Shown here in pieces: positions 13,249 through 22,693 of a DNA stretch of 64,000 nt (the stretch's first letter is position 1; every line of letters begins with the position of its first letter). Below the pieces are notes generated by a model. It was not told where the DNA came from. It saw only the letters and a program-made list of their open reading frames with translations, and searched no databases. Source of the stretch: Novibacillus thermophilus (lineage in GTDB: Bacteria; Bacillota; Bacilli; Thermoactinomycetales; Novibacillaceae); assembly GCF_002005165.1 (NCBI RefSeq), contig NZ_CP019699.1, forward strand, positions 1 through 64,000. The letters are read 5' to 3'. The position numbers and the translations under genes are program-made.

Positions 13249-14532
13249 GTGATCGAGGAAAAGGGGCGGAAATGGTTATACGTATCGTTAGCCATCGCCT
13301 TGATCGTGCCGCTTACGACCATTGGACAAGCTCAACGTGTACAAGCTGTTGAGCAACCGGACATTGATGCGAAATCGTACGTTTTGATGGATGCCGAATC
13401 GGGTCGTCTTTTACTTTCCAAAGAAGCGGACACGCCGTTACCTCCTGCCAGTATGACGAAAATGATGACAGAGTACTTAGTGTTGAAAGCGATCGAAGAC
13501 GGAACACTCAGCTGGGAGCAAGAAGTGCCCGTCAGTGCCAACGCGTCTAAAATCGAAGGGTCACAAGTGTGGCTGGCGGAAAACGAAGTGCGGACCGTCA
13601 GAGAGTTGTTTACCGCCATGTCGGTCTACTCGGCTAACGATGCTACGGTCGCCCTGGCCGAGGAAGTTGCCGGCAGTGAAACGGCCTTCGTGGAGATGAT
13701 GAATGAGAAAGCGGAGGACATGGGTCTAAACGACACCCATTTCTTGAACAGTACCGGTTTGCCGCAAGACATGTACCCTAATCCGCCGCAAGTGGACGGA
13801 GAACATTTAATGTCAGCCAAAGACAGTGCGACGTTGGCCAAGTACTTGATCGAGGACTTCCCGGATATTACGGAATTTACGACGATTGACAAGGCGACAT
13901 TTCGCGAGGGCGAACCCGGCGCCATAGACATGATCAACTGGAACCGGATGATTAAAGGCCTGGAACACGAGTACGAAGGTGTCGACGGGTTGAAAACGGG
14001 AGAGACTGACGCGGCTGGAGCGTGTTTTACGGGGACGGCCGTTCGGGACAACTTGCGGCTGATTGCAGTGGTCATGGGGACGGACAGCCGGAACAAGCGG
14101 TTTGAAGAGACGAAAAAACTGTTTGAGTACGGATTTACCCATTACGAATTGAAAGAATTTGTAAAAGGAAACGCGCCCGTCCCAGAAAACGAAACGGTTG
14201 ACGTGAGGGGCGGAAAGAAAACCGAAGTTGAGGCATTGACAGATCGAAGTGTCCGCTTCGCGGTGGAAAAAGGGACAGAAAAAAAGTATGAAGCGAAAGT
14301 GACGTTCAAGGAGGGGTTAAAGGCTCCCATCAAAGCAGGGGATGTCGTGGGCGAATTGACCTACTTGTACAACGGGGAACCGATGGCGAATTTTCAGCCT
14401 GTCCCACTCCGGGCAGCAGCAGATGTGGAAGAAGCCGGCTGGTTTCGCCTTTTCTTCCGCGGGTTAAAAGATGTCGTCAGCGGGGTTTTTAACGGCATCG
14501 CTGACAGCGTTACGGGTGTGTTCTCCAGTTGA
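13249..14532 (+). CDS. dacA: D-alanyl-D-alanine carboxypeptidase (PBP5 type)
   Basis: Trims the terminal D-Ala from peptidoglycan stem peptides at the outer membrane face. From the GTG at 13249 (GGAGG 8 nt upstream) it has 427 residues. A signal peptide lies at about 9-33, ending near VQA. The three active-site motifs are S68-M-T-K71, S128-A-N130 and K249-T-G251. A PBP5 C-terminal beta domain and a short amphipathic C-terminal anchor (GLKDVVSGVFNGIADSV) follow. Order guaB-dacA-serS is as in B. subtilis, except that pdxS and pdxT, which lie between dacA and serS there, are absent. Confidence 0.95.
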   Translation: MIEEKGRKWLYVSLAIALIVPLTTIGQAQRVQAVEQPDIDAKSYVLMDAESGRLLLSKEADTPLPPASMTKMMTEYLVLKAIEDGTLSWEQEVPVSANASKIEGSQVWLAENEVRTVRELFTAMSVYSANDATVALAEEVAGSETAFVEMMNEKAEDMGLNDTHFLNSTGLPQDMYPNPPQVDGEHLMSAKDSATLAKYLIEDFPDITEFTTIDKATFREGEPGAIDMINWNRMIKGLEHEYEGVDGLKTGETDAAGACFTGTAVRDNLRLIAVVMGTDSRNKRFEETKKLFEYGFTHYELKEFVKGNAPVPENETVDVRGGKKTEVEALTDRSVRFAVEKGTEKKYEAKVTFKEGLKAPIKAGDVVGELTYLYNGEPMANFQPVPLRAAADVEEAGWFRLFFRGLKDVVSGVFNGIADSVTGVFSS

Positions 14533-14546
14533 GGCGTCTCTGCTGT

Positions 14547-14575
14547 TTGCGATGGGCGGAAATATTTTGTACAAT
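14547..14575 (+). promoter_or_regulatory. Promoter of the serS T-box leader
   Basis: TTGCGA (14547-14552), a 17-bp spacer, then TACAAT (14570-14575), just before the T-box leader. Confidence 0.55.
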
Positions 14576-14582
14576 ATTCGGT

Positions 14583-14815
14583 GCGGGCAAGTAAATAAGC
14601 TAAGCGCAATGAAGAGGACGAGTACCTTGTATGGGCTGCTTTAAGAGAGCCGGTGGTAGCTGCAAACCGGTGCAGTGCTCAAGGGAATCCACCTCCGAGT
14701 GACTTGATCCGGTCTTTCGCCGTTATCGAGACGAGCGGGCAGAAATGGAGTAATTCTGTCAACAAGGGTGGCAACGCGGTCCTTCCGTCCCTTTGCAGGG
14801 GGGAAGGATTTTTTA
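14583..14815 (+). promoter_or_regulatory. T-box riboswitch, serine
   Basis: A tRNA-sensing leader. The T-box sequence AAGGGTGGCAACGCGG is at 14764-14779, and the competing terminator follows (CCTTCC...GGAAGG then T residues, about 14780-14813). The Stem I region has the AGAGAGCCGGTGG-type segment near 14645. A UCC triplet at 14688-14690 in a GAA-UCC context is a plausible serine specifier. Uncharged tRNA-Ser should favour the antiterminator and switch serS on. Boundaries are approximate. Confidence 0.9.
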
Positions 14816-14832
14816 ATGAAGGAGTGGTTAGG

Positions 14833-16107
14833 ATGCTAAATATGAAAAAATTGCGTCGACATTTCGATGAAGTTAAACGACAACTCGCGAAGCGCGGCGA
14901 ATTAAAGGAAATTGACAAGTTCACCGAGTTAGATGTTCAGCGTCGTGAACTTCTACAACAAAGCGAACAGTTCAAAAGGGAACGGAATGCCGTTTCCCAG
15001 CACATTGCCGAAAAGAAGAAAAAGGGCGAACGCGCTGATGCCGACATTCAAGCGATGCGTGAAGTGGGGGAACGGATTAAAGCGTTGGACGAACGCTTGC
15101 GCCAATTGGAGGATGAGTTGGAAAATTTGCTTCTCTCCATTCCGAATATTCCGCACGGAAGTGTCCCCGTCGGTGAGACGGAGGAAGACAACGTCCCAGT
15201 GCGTTACTGGGGAGAACGGGCGGAAGTAGATTTTAAGCGCAAGATGCATTGGGAAGTAGCCCATCGACTCGGGTTGATTGACATTGAGCGGGCGGGGAAA
15301 GTCACCGGGTCGCGCTTTGTCTTCTACACCGGCACAGGGGCCCGGTTGGAACGGGCGCTCGTGAACTTTATGCTCGATTTGCACGTGGAAGAGCACGGTT
15401 ATGCTGAGTTCGTCCCCCCGAACATGGTCAATCGACAAAGTATGGTCGGAACGGGGCAACTCCCCAAATTCGCGGAAGACGTGTTTCGGGTGGAAGGGAC
15501 GGATTACTTCATGATTCCGACGGCTGAAGTCCCGATTACGAACTACCACCGCGATGAGATTTTGGAAGAAGGCGATTTGCCGAAAAAGTTTACTGCCTAC
15601 ACGCCGTGTTTCCGATCCGAGGCAGGAGCACACGGACGCGATACGCGCGGCCTCATTCGCCTGCACCAGTTTAACAAGGTGGAATTAGTTCAACTGGTAA
15701 AACCTGAAGACTCTTATGACGTATTGGAAAAGTTGACGCATCATGCGGAACGCGTACTGCAACTTCTGGGACTTCCGTACAGAGTGGTCAATTTGTGTTC
15801 GGGGGATCTCGGGTTTTCTGCGGCAAAGACGTACGACATCGAGGTGTGGATGGCAGCGAGCGGAATATACCGGGAAATTTCGTCCTGCAGCAACTTTGAA
15901 GATTTCCAGGCTCGCCGAGCGAACATCCGCTTTCGCCGAGGTGCGAAAGGAAAGCCGGAATTCGTACACACGCTCAACGGTTCGGGGCTCGCCATTGACC
16001 GAACGGTTGCGGCACTGCTGGAGTATTACCAACAAGAAGACGGCTCGGTGGCCATTCCAGAAGTTCTTCAGCCGTACATGGGAGGAAAAACGCATCTCGA
16101 AAGGTAG
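14833..16107 (+). CDS. serS: Seryl-tRNA synthetase
   Basis: Class II synthetase charging tRNA-Ser with serine. From ATG 14833 ([18 protein letters not shown], with AAGGAGTGG upstream) it has 424 residues, the family length. The N-terminal 110 residues form the coiled-coil arm that contacts the long variable arm of tRNA-Ser. Motif 2 is [17 protein letters not shown] and motif 3 is [11 protein letters not shown]. It is controlled by the T-box leader and followed within 65 bp by a tRNA-Ser gene. Confidence 0.97.
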   Translation: MLNMKKLRRHFDEVKRQLAKRGELKEIDKFTELDVQRRELLQQSEQFKRERNAVSQHIAEKKKKGERADADIQAMREVGERIKALDERLRQLEDELENLLLSIPNIPHGSVPVGETEEDNVPVRYWGERAEVDFKRKMHWEVAHRLGLIDIERAGKVTGSRFVFYTGTGARLERALVNFMLDLHVEEHGYAEFVPPNMVNRQSMVGTGQLPKFAEDVFRVEGTDYFMIPTAEVPITNYHRDEILEEGDLPKKFTAYTPCFRSEAGAHGRDTRGLIRLHQFNKVELVQLVKPEDSYDVLEKLTHHAERVLQLLGLPYRVVNLCSGDLGFSAAKTYDIEVWMAASGIYREISSCSNFEDFQARRANIRFRRGAKGKPEFVHTLNGSGLAIDRTVAALLEYYQQEDGSVAIPEVLQPYMGGKTHLER

Positions 16108-16121
16108 ACAGGTGACATGAC

Positions 16122-16151
16122 TTGAACAAAGACATGGGGATATGCTATCAT
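16122..16151 (+). promoter_or_regulatory. tRNA-Ser/tRNA-Arg promoter
   Basis: TTGAAC (16122-16127), an 18-bp spacer, TATCAT (16146-16151), 17 bp before the tRNA-Ser gene. Confidence 0.6.
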
Positions 16152-16168
16152 TACTTTCGTCAACCTTT

Positions 16169-16260
<92 letters not shown>

Positions 16261-16290
16261 AAGAGCTGTTCCCGGTTGTGGGCGGCTCAT

Positions 16291-16367
16291 GCGCCCGTAG
16301 CTCAGCTGGATAGAGCACAAGTTTCCTAAACTTGGTGTCAGAGGTTCGAATCCTCTCGGGCGCGCCA
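16291..16367 (+). tRNA. tRNA-Arg (anticodon CCU)
   Basis: 77 nt. Acceptor GCGCCCG pairs with CGGGCGC, then G and encoded CCA. The anticodon loop TTCCTAA gives CCT, reading AGG. It lies 32 bp after tRNA-Ser(UGA), probably in the same transcript. Confidence 0.96.
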
Positions 16368-16462
16368 TTACATGAGCAGAATGATGGTCGTAGTGGCGAT
16401 TCCTGCGCTGTACCAGATGAATTGACTTTTTTAGCCCTCGTACACAACTCTCGCGTGTTAAC

Positions 16463-16507
16463 AACCTCCTTTGACGCGACGTATTCGACGTCAAGGGAGG
16501 TTTTTCT
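16463..16507 (+). terminator. Terminator after tRNA-Arg
   Basis: A 14-bp stem (AACCTCCTTTGACG at 16463-16476 with CGTCAAGGGAGGTT at 16489-16502, one T-G pair), then TTTTT. It lies 95 bp past tRNA-Arg. The rest of the 16368-16726 gap is AT-rich and holds the doxX upstream repeats. Confidence 0.75.
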
Positions 16508-16547
16508 CTTTATTTGTGTCGGAATATACATGACAGAGTGTGGGCAA

Positions 16548-16640
16548 AATAAGTGAAATAATGAACATAATAGTGAAATATATACCCTAAATACGCTTAT
16601 ATATTCGTGGATTATTTGTGAACAAATGAACAAAATAGTA
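16548..16640 (+). promoter_or_regulatory. Repeats and Rex-like site upstream of doxX
   Basis: An AT-rich region with the direct repeat AGTGAAATA at 16552-16560 and 16572-16580, 20 bp apart or about two helical turns. TTGTGAACAAATGAACAA at 16616-16633 resembles the Rex operator TTGTGAA-N4-TTnnCAA with one mismatch. ATGAACA recurs at 16561 and 16626. I could not place a good sigma-A promoter here. Confidence 0.35.
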
Positions 16641-16726
16641 GATTTGTCCAGTTTTGCCCTTTATACTCAAAGTGAGGGAAGGAAAAATATTCCCCCGAAA
16701 AAAAACGGTCATTGAGGTGATGTTTC

Positions 16727-17221
16727 ATGGTCCGCGTGTTGAGAGAAAATGCCGTCATGTCTTACATTCTTTTGGTTGCCCGTCTTTATTTAGGATGGGC
16801 GTGGCTGACAGCCGGATGGGAGAAAGTGATTGGGGACTTCGATGCGACGGGTTTTTTGAAAAGTGCCATTGAACGTTCCGCAGGTGATCATCCGGCTGTC
16901 CAAGGCTGGTGGGCGACATTTTTAGAAAACGTTGCTCTTCCGTATGTCGGTTTTTTTAACTTCCTCGTGGCATGGGGGGAAGTGTTCGTTGGCATCGGAT
17001 TAATTTTAGGGGTCTTTACAACTTTTTCCGCCCTTATGGGCATTGTGATGAATTTTGCCTTTTTGTTTTCCGGAACGACTAGTACGAATCCTCAAATGGT
17101 GTTGATCACCATTTTCGTCTTAGTTGCCGGTTACAATGCTGGGAAGATCGGTTTAGACCGATGGGTCATTCCTGCCCTTAGAGGAAAGAGGCGTGCTGGA
17201 CACTATTCACCTGCTCAGTAA
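16727..17221 (+). CDS. DoxX family membrane protein
   Basis: A 164-residue protein with four hydrophobic helices typical of DoxX/TQO-small-subunit-like proteins. It begins MSYILLVARLYLGWAWL after a short N-terminal extension and has the WGEVFVGIGLILG helix. The family is linked loosely to thiosulfate:quinone oxidoreductase and to redox stress; the function here is not known. ATG at 16727 with GAGGTG about 8 nt upstream. It stands alone between a terminator and tadA, and the preceding repeats suggest dedicated control. Confidence 0.85.
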   Translation: MVRVLRENAVMSYILLVARLYLGWAWLTAGWEKVIGDFDATGFLKSAIERSAGDHPAVQGWWATFLENVALPYVGFFNFLVAWGEVFVGIGLILGVFTTFSALMGIVMNFAFLFSGTTSTNPQMVLITIFVLVAGYNAGKIGLDRWVIPALRGKRRAGHYSPAQ

Positions 17222-17301
17222 CACTACATAAAAAGAGTAGGACGACGATCCTTTTTGTTTGTAAAAGGGGAACGCCTTTTTAAAGTGGTCGTATCAGAGG
17301 A

Positions 17302-17351
17302 AATCGCGACGGTGGAATCACCATTCCGTCGCGATTCGTTTGCAATTTTTT
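17302..17351 (+). terminator. Probable terminator after doxX
   Basis: AATCGCGACGG (17302-17312) pairs with CCGTCGCGATT (17326-17336), with an inner GGAAT/ATTCC extension. The T run (17346-17351) begins 9 nt after the stem, which weakens the call. Confidence 0.45.
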
Positions 17352-17411
17352 ACTGTGCCGTGATACACTGTGGTCAGTATCCTCAAATTAAACGCGTGTA
17401 TACAAGTGTAA

Positions 17412-17885
<474 letters not shown>

Positions 17886-17894
17886 ATGGGAATA

Positions 17895-17923
17895 TTGAGC
17901 GAAATCCCCACATATGTTATGAT
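17895..17923 (+). promoter_or_regulatory. tRNA-Ser(CGA) promoter
   Basis: TTGAGC (17895-17900), a 17-bp spacer, TATGAT (17918-17923), 16 bp before the tRNA. Confidence 0.6.
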
Positions 17924-17939
17924 TATTTCTGCCTACTTT

Positions 17940-18031
<92 letters not shown>

Positions 18032-18053
18032 CTTGAACTGGGATTATTTCCAA

Positions 18054-18082
18054 TTGTGTTCCTCTTGCATATGTGGTAAAAT
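18054..18082 (+). promoter_or_regulatory. SRP RNA promoter
   Basis: TTGTGT (18054-18059), a 17-bp spacer, TAAAAT (18077-18082), ending 7 bp before the SRP RNA 5' stem. Confidence 0.6.
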
Positions 18083-18088
18083 GAACGT

Positions 18089-18358
18089 TACCGTGCTAGA
18101 CGGGGAGGTAGCGGTGCCCTGTAACCCGCAATCCGCTATAGCGGGGTCGAATACCTGTTTGCGGCAGTTGATTGTCGAGGTCTGGTTTAAGCACGTAGTG
18201 TTGACGATCGGGTTCTGCGCAACGGAAACTCACGAACCCCGTCAGGTCCGGAAGGAAGCAGCGGTAAGTGAACTTTTCCGTGTGCCGCAGGGGCGCCTGG
18301 TCTGAGCTAACGACTTAAATGCGCTTGGTAGTCAACTGTCAAGGACAGGTGCACGGTA
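18089..18358 (+). ncRNA. ffs: Signal recognition particle RNA (large, Alu-containing type)
   Basis: About 270 nt, the long SRP RNA of Bacillales. The Ffh-binding domain shows the conserved GTCAGGTCCGGAAGGAAGCA segment near 18243 and the paired GTGCCGCAGGGGCGCCTGG. The 5' Alu-type region GACGGGGAGGTAGCGGTGCC is near 18099. The ends pair: TACCGTGC (18089-18096) with GCACGGTA (18351-18358). It lies between tRNA-Ser(CGA) and a histidine kinase, close to dnaX as in B. subtilis. Confidence 0.96.
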
Positions 18359-18397
18359 TGATACATAAATTTTTAATAAAACGCGAAAACTCACAGG

Positions 18398-18426
18398 ACA
18401 CTTTCTTCGGGAAAGTGTTTTTTTTA
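18398..18426 (+). terminator. Terminator after SRP RNA
   Basis: ACACTTTC (18398-18405) pairs with GAAAGTGT (18411-18418), followed by a run of T to 18425. Confidence 0.85.
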
Positions 18427-18513
18427 TATGAATTTTTAGAAGGAAAGGGAAAGATGAGAGCGAATATAGAAAAGAAACACCTCATTTGTTGGAAAGGGGG
18501 TTGCTGACGTCCG

Positions 18514-19938
18514 ATGTATTTTGCTGTCGAAGCGTCGCTAAACGAAATCGAGCAATTCATGGAACAAATGCCTTTTGCCACCCTGCTCTTAAACGAGCGC
18601 GAGGAGATTGTCGCGGTGAATGAACTGTTTCTCCAAGTTGTAAAGTGCGATTACGCACAAGTTAAACATGCACCCTTGCACCAGTTTGTCCTTTTTGAAG
18701 ACAAAGACTCACTGTATGTAAGAAGTTCGTTTCATTCCCTCGAAGGCGAGCTCATCACCCTGGAACGAGAACACCTTTCAAGTGACGTATACCTCCAGCG
18801 TTGGGTTGAACGAGACGAGACGTACATGCTCCTCTTGTTTACAGACATTACTCCAGAATGCAATCTCAGTATGTTGCAACGTTTTGCTAAAAACTTTATT
18901 GCCGATGTAAATATGGGCATCCTCGTCATCGACCGCGAGGAACGGTTGATCGAGTTGAGTGATGTTGCTTGCCGCCTACTCGGTGTCAAGCGTAAAAATG
19001 TGATAAACAAGTCAATTAAGGAAGCGTTTCCTGAGCTTCCCCACGATCAACTGCTGTTGCACAGGGCATTGCTGGACGGCGTCATCGTGCGCAATCAAGT
19101 GACGTCCTGGACGACGAACAACAGACGCTATGAATTGCTGATGGACTCCAACTTGCTTAGAGACGAATACGGACGCGTGATCGCCGCGTACGTTGTATTT
19201 AAAGACATAACGAACTTGCGCTCCTTGGACGAACAAATTCAGCGGAACGACCGTTTGGCGATGATCGGACAAATTGCAGCGGGAACAGCTCACGAAATTC
19301 GCAATCCCCTCACCTCGATCAAAGGGTTTCTGCAAGTGCTGAAATACGGACTGATAGAGAAGGGATTAACTAAAGAAAAAGAGTACACGGATATTATGCT
19401 CAAAGAAATCAACCGTATTAACGACCTTGTCAGTGAGTTTTTGCTCCTCAGCAAACCGCGGGACGCCAAGTACGAAGAAGTGAAGATTTCTTCCGTCATT
19501 GGGGAATTATTACCTTTTATCCAAAATGAAGCCTTGCTACATAAAGTCGAGGTCCGCTACGAAAACGTGGAAGGATTGCCTCCAGTCATTGCGGATCACG
19601 AGTTGTTAAAGCAAGTTTTTCTAAATGTGTGCAAAAACGGGATTGAAGCGATGGCGGACGGGGGCGAGTTAACAATTCGCGAACGCTTGTTTGAGGCTGA
19701 AAACAAAGTGGTGGTAGACGTGCACGACACTGGACCGGGAATTCCCCACTATGTCATAGACAAAATATTTGACCCGTTTTTTACGACAAAAGAAAACGGG
19801 ACCGGTTTGGGGCTTCCTGTCTGTCAACGCATTATCCATGACATCGGGGGCAATATTCGCGTGTCGTCGAAGGGGTTCGGGACCACGTTCAGCGTCTTCA
19901 TCCCTTATCACACCAAATCGTTCAGATCTTATGGCTAA
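18514..19938 (+). CDS. Cytosolic PAS-PAS sensor histidine kinase
   Basis: A 474-residue kinase with two PAS-like domains (about 10-110 and 130-235), a HisKA domain with the phospho-accepting H260 in AAGTAHEIRNPLTSIKGFLQ, and an HATPase_c domain (N box NVCKNGIEAM, DTGPGIP, G box NGTGLGLPVC). It has no membrane segment or signal peptide. The H-box resembles B. subtilis sporulation kinases KinA-KinE, which feed the Spo0F-Spo0A relay, but NtrB-like kinases are also close. No response regulator is adjacent, so a phosphorelay kinase is an inference. AAAGGGGG lies 13 nt before the ATG. No kinase gene sits here in B. subtilis. Confidence 0.9.
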   Translation: MYFAVEASLNEIEQFMEQMPFATLLLNEREEIVAVNELFLQVVKCDYAQVKHAPLHQFVLFEDKDSLYVRSSFHSLEGELITLEREHLSSDVYLQRWVERDETYMLLLFTDITPECNLSMLQRFAKNFIADVNMGILVIDREERLIELSDVACRLLGVKRKNVINKSIKEAFPELPHDQLLLHRALLDGVIVRNQVTSWTTNNRRYELLMDSNLLRDEYGRVIAAYVVFKDITNLRSLDEQIQRNDRLAMIGQIAAGTAHEIRNPLTSIKGFLQVLKYGLIEKGLTKEKEYTDIMLKEINRINDLVSEFLLLSKPRDAKYEEVKISSVIGELLPFIQNEALLHKVEVRYENVEGLPPVIADHELLKQVFLNVCKNGIEAMADGGELTIRERLFEAENKVVVDVHDTGPGIPHYVIDKIFDPFFTTKENGTGLGLPVCQRIIHDIGGNIRVSSKGFGTTFSVFIPYHTKSFRSYG

Positions 19939-20007
19939 CGCGAGCAGTCGGTTGAAGATTGGTGTATAATGGAGAGAAGATTCCTTAAGCCTGTGGGAGG
20001 CAGTGCC

Positions 20008-21699
20008 ATGACCTACCGTGCCCTTTATCGGGTTTGGCGGCCGCAAACATTTTCCGATATTGTCGGGCAGCAACACGTTACCCGTACGCTGCAGAACGCG
20101 TTAAGACAGCAGCGGTTTTCCCACGCGTATCTGTTTTCCGGTCCTCGCGGCACTGGGAAGACGAGCGCGGCCAAGGTGATGGCCAAAGCGGTCAACTGCG
20201 AACAAGGACCGGCACCGGAACCGTGTAACGCTTGTGAGGCGTGCCAGCAGATCACGAACGGATCGATACTCGATGTCGTGGAAATCGACGCCGCTTCCAA
20301 CCGAGGAATAGAGGAAATTCGCGATTTACGCGACAAAGTCAAATATGCGCCGACTGAAGTTCGGACAAAAGTATACATTATCGACGAAGTTCACATGTTG
20401 ACGCCCGAGGCGTTTAACGCCTTGCTGAAAACGTTGGAAGAACCGCCGTCTCACGTTTTGTTCATACTGGCGACGACTGAACCTCACAAACTGCCGCTGA
20501 CGATCGTCTCCCGCTGCCAACGTTTCGATTTTCACCGTGTTTCCCCAGAAATTATGGTGGAGCGGTTAAAACACGTATGCGAACAAGAAGGGATTCAGGC
20601 GGATGAGTCGGCTCTGTCCTTCATTGCCCGCGTATCAGAAGGAGGTTTGCGCGATGCGTTGAGCTTGCTTGATCAGGCTTACGCTTCCGGAGGAGACTGT
20701 ATAACAGAGAATGTGGTTCGCACTATCGTCGGAACGGTCGCAGACTCCTCGTTTCATCAGATCGTCACGTTCATCGCCGAACGAAAGACCGCACAAATGC
20801 TCGATATGGTTTCAGAACTCGTGCAGGAAGGCCACGACCCGGAGAAATTTGCGGAGGATTTCCTGGGCTATTTGCGCGACATGTTGCTCGTCAAAACAGC
20901 TCCAAACTTGCCTGAAACTGAACAGCTCCTCAAGATACAGCCATCTCTGGCGGAATTGGCTGAACAGTTCACGGAGGAAGCCGTCTTTGCCATGATGGAA
21001 GAGGCGAATGATGCATTAAGTCAGATGAGGCGGACGAATCAGCCGCGCATTATGCTGGAGTTGCTTCTGGTCAAACTGACACACGTTTCAAACGAACGAC
21101 AACAAGTGAAGAGCAGTGAACTGGCATCCCTCATAAAGCGCGTGGAGCAGTTAGAACAGGATGTGCGAAAACGGTCCGTTCAGGCAGCCCATCGTCAAGG
21201 AGAGGTGGCGAAAGAGGATGGAGCAGACGCTGTAAAGATAGATGGCTCCAAACGGAAATCGTCCGAAATGTCGCCTTCCCAACTGCAAAAGGTCCGAGCA
21301 GTCCTGGAGCGTGCCGATGCGGCTTCACTTGCCAACATTAAAGACGTGTGGCCGGACATTTTAGCGAGCGTGAAAGAACGTAAAATTACAGTCCACGCTT
21401 GGTTGATTGACGGAGTGCCGACAGCTGCCGACGAAGGCCACCTCGTCCTCGCGTTTAAAAACGTCATTCACCGCGAAACGACGGAAAAGCCGGACCACAA
21501 ACAGCTGATCGAAGAGGTGATCGAGCAAGTAACAGGCCGAGCGTACAAGCTGGTGACGTGTATGCAGAACGAGTGGAAACGTTTGGAGGAAAGCAGTGCC
21601 GGGCGGGAACAAGCAGCTGCGGGACATGTCGATCAGGACGAACACGTGCGTCAGGCTTTAGAGTGGTTTGGCGAAGATCTAGTGGAGATAAGAGATTAA
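20008..21699 (+). CDS. dnaX: DNA polymerase III subunit gamma/tau
   Basis: Clamp-loader ATPase. From ATG 20008 (GGAGG at 19996-20000) it has 563 residues, as in B. subtilis. Walker A is GPRGTGKTS (about 44-52). A four-cysteine zinc module follows (C, CNAC, C within about 63-78). The DEVHML Walker B and the LEEPP sensor region are present. The C-terminal third carries the tau-specific part. I see no obvious internal slippery site for a short gamma form. It heads the dnaX-ebfC-recR-yaaL-bofA block. Confidence 0.96.
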   Translation: MTYRALYRVWRPQTFSDIVGQQHVTRTLQNALRQQRFSHAYLFSGPRGTGKTSAAKVMAKAVNCEQGPAPEPCNACEACQQITNGSILDVVEIDAASNRGIEEIRDLRDKVKYAPTEVRTKVYIIDEVHMLTPEAFNALLKTLEEPPSHVLFILATTEPHKLPLTIVSRCQRFDFHRVSPEIMVERLKHVCEQEGIQADESALSFIARVSEGGLRDALSLLDQAYASGGDCITENVVRTIVGTVADSSFHQIVTFIAERKTAQMLDMVSELVQEGHDPEKFAEDFLGYLRDMLLVKTAPNLPETEQLLKIQPSLAELAEQFTEEAVFAMMEEANDALSQMRRTNQPRIMLELLLVKLTHVSNERQQVKSSELASLIKRVEQLEQDVRKRSVQAAHRQGEVAKEDGADAVKIDGSKRKSSEMSPSQLQKVRAVLERADAASLANIKDVWPDILASVKERKITVHAWLIDGVPTAADEGHLVLAFKNVIHRETTEKPDHKQLIEEVIEQVTGRAYKLVTCMQNEWKRLEESSAGREQAAAGHVDQDEHVRQALEWFGEDLVEIRD

Positions 21700-21714
21700 G
21701 GAGGACTTTGTCAA

Positions 21715-22026
21715 ATGAAAAACATGAACCAAATGATGAAACAAGTGAAAAAAATGCAGGCGCAGATGGAGAAAGCACAGGCCGAATTAGAGGAAAAGGA
21801 AGTAGAAGCCACAGCCGGTGGCGGTGTGGTCAAAGTGAGGGCAAACGGAAAAAAAGAAATTTTAAGTATCGAGATTCAGCCGGAAGCTGTTGATCCTGAC
21901 GACATGGAAATGTTACAGGACCTTGTGACAGCTGCAGTCAACGAAGCACTGAAACAAGTCGACGAGCTTGTCGCTCAAAGTATGGGCAAACTCACCGGCG
22001 GGTTGAACATTCCCGGATTATTCTAA
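21715..22026 (+). CDS. ebfC: YbaB/EbfC family nucleoid-associated protein
   Basis: 103 residues, family of E. coli YbaB and B. subtilis YaaK; small dimeric DNA-binding proteins always found between dnaX and recR. An N-terminal coiled-coil rich in Met, Gln and Lys ([19 protein letters not shown]) is followed by a beta-rich core and the C-terminal [17 protein letters not shown] at 21715, AAGGAGG upstream; its stop overlaps the recR ATG by one base. Confidence 0.95.
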   Translation: MKNMNQMMKQVKKMQAQMEKAQAELEEKEVEATAGGGVVKVRANGKKEILSIEIQPEAVDPDDMEMLQDLVTAAVNEALKQVDELVAQSMGKLTGGLNIPGLF

Positions 22027-22622
22027 TGCAGTTCCCAACACCGATCGCCAAGCTCGTTGAAGGATTCATGCGTTTGCCCGGCATAGGTCCGAAAACAGCG
22101 GAACGCTTGGCCTTTTTTGTGTTGTCGATGGAAGAAGACGACGTGATGGATTTTGCCAAAGCGTTAGTGGGCGCAAAGCGCCAACTGTTTTACTGTTCGA
22201 TATGCCACAACATTACAGATCGAGACCCGTGTGCCATATGTGACGACAAAGGACGGGACCAGTCCGTCATTTGTGTTGTTCAAGATCCGCGGGACTTAAT
22301 CGCCATGGAAAAAACGCGCGAATACAGCGGCTTATACCACGTCTTACACGGTGCCATCTCTCCAATGGACGGAATTGGACCGGAGGAACTCCACATTCCA
22401 GACTTGCTGAAGCGATTAGAAAGCGACACAGTGCAAGAATTGATTTTAGCCACGGATCCGAACATCGAGGGTGAAGCGACGGCGATGTACATTTCAAAGC
22501 TGGTAAAACCGTTTGGTCTCAAAGTGACCCGTATCGCACACGGGCTCCCGGTTGGCGGTGACTTGGAGTACGCTGACGAAGTGACGCTGACAAAGGCATT
22601 AGAAGGCAGGCGGGAAATGTAA
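22026..22622 (+). CDS. recR: Recombination protein RecR
   Basis: Works with RecO and RecF to load RecA on gapped DNA. 198 residues, the family length. It has an N-terminal helix-hairpin-helix ([16 protein letters not shown]), a four-cysteine zinc finger ([18 protein letters not shown], about 57-74) and a TOPRIM domain ([33 protein letters not shown]). The ATG shares a base with the ebfC stop. Confidence 0.96.
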   Translation: MQFPTPIAKLVEGFMRLPGIGPKTAERLAFFVLSMEEDDVMDFAKALVGAKRQLFYCSICHNITDRDPCAICDDKGRDQSVICVVQDPRDLIAMEKTREYSGLYHVLHGAISPMDGIGPEELHIPDLLKRLESDTVQELILATDPNIEGEATAMYISKLVKPFGLKVTRIAHGLPVGGDLEYADEVTLTKALEGRREM

Positions 22623-22647
22623 AAAAAAGAAGTCATATTGGGTGAAT

Positions 22648-22679
22648 GTTCGGACTATAATGTATTAACTTGTCCGAAC
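22648..22679 (+). promoter_or_regulatory. Inverted repeat around the yaaL -10 box
   Basis: GTTCGGAC (22648-22655) and GTCCGAAC (22672-22679) are perfect inverted copies 16 bp apart. They enclose TATAAT (22656-22661). I could not find a good -35 at 17 bp. The layout suggests an operator over a promoter, but no regulator is implied by the neighbours. Confidence 0.45.
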
Positions 22680-22693
22680 GGAGGCGATACCGT

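Noticed and set aside
20008-21699. dnaX slippage producing a gamma form
   Set aside because: I see no A-run followed by a stable stem of the E. coli kind.
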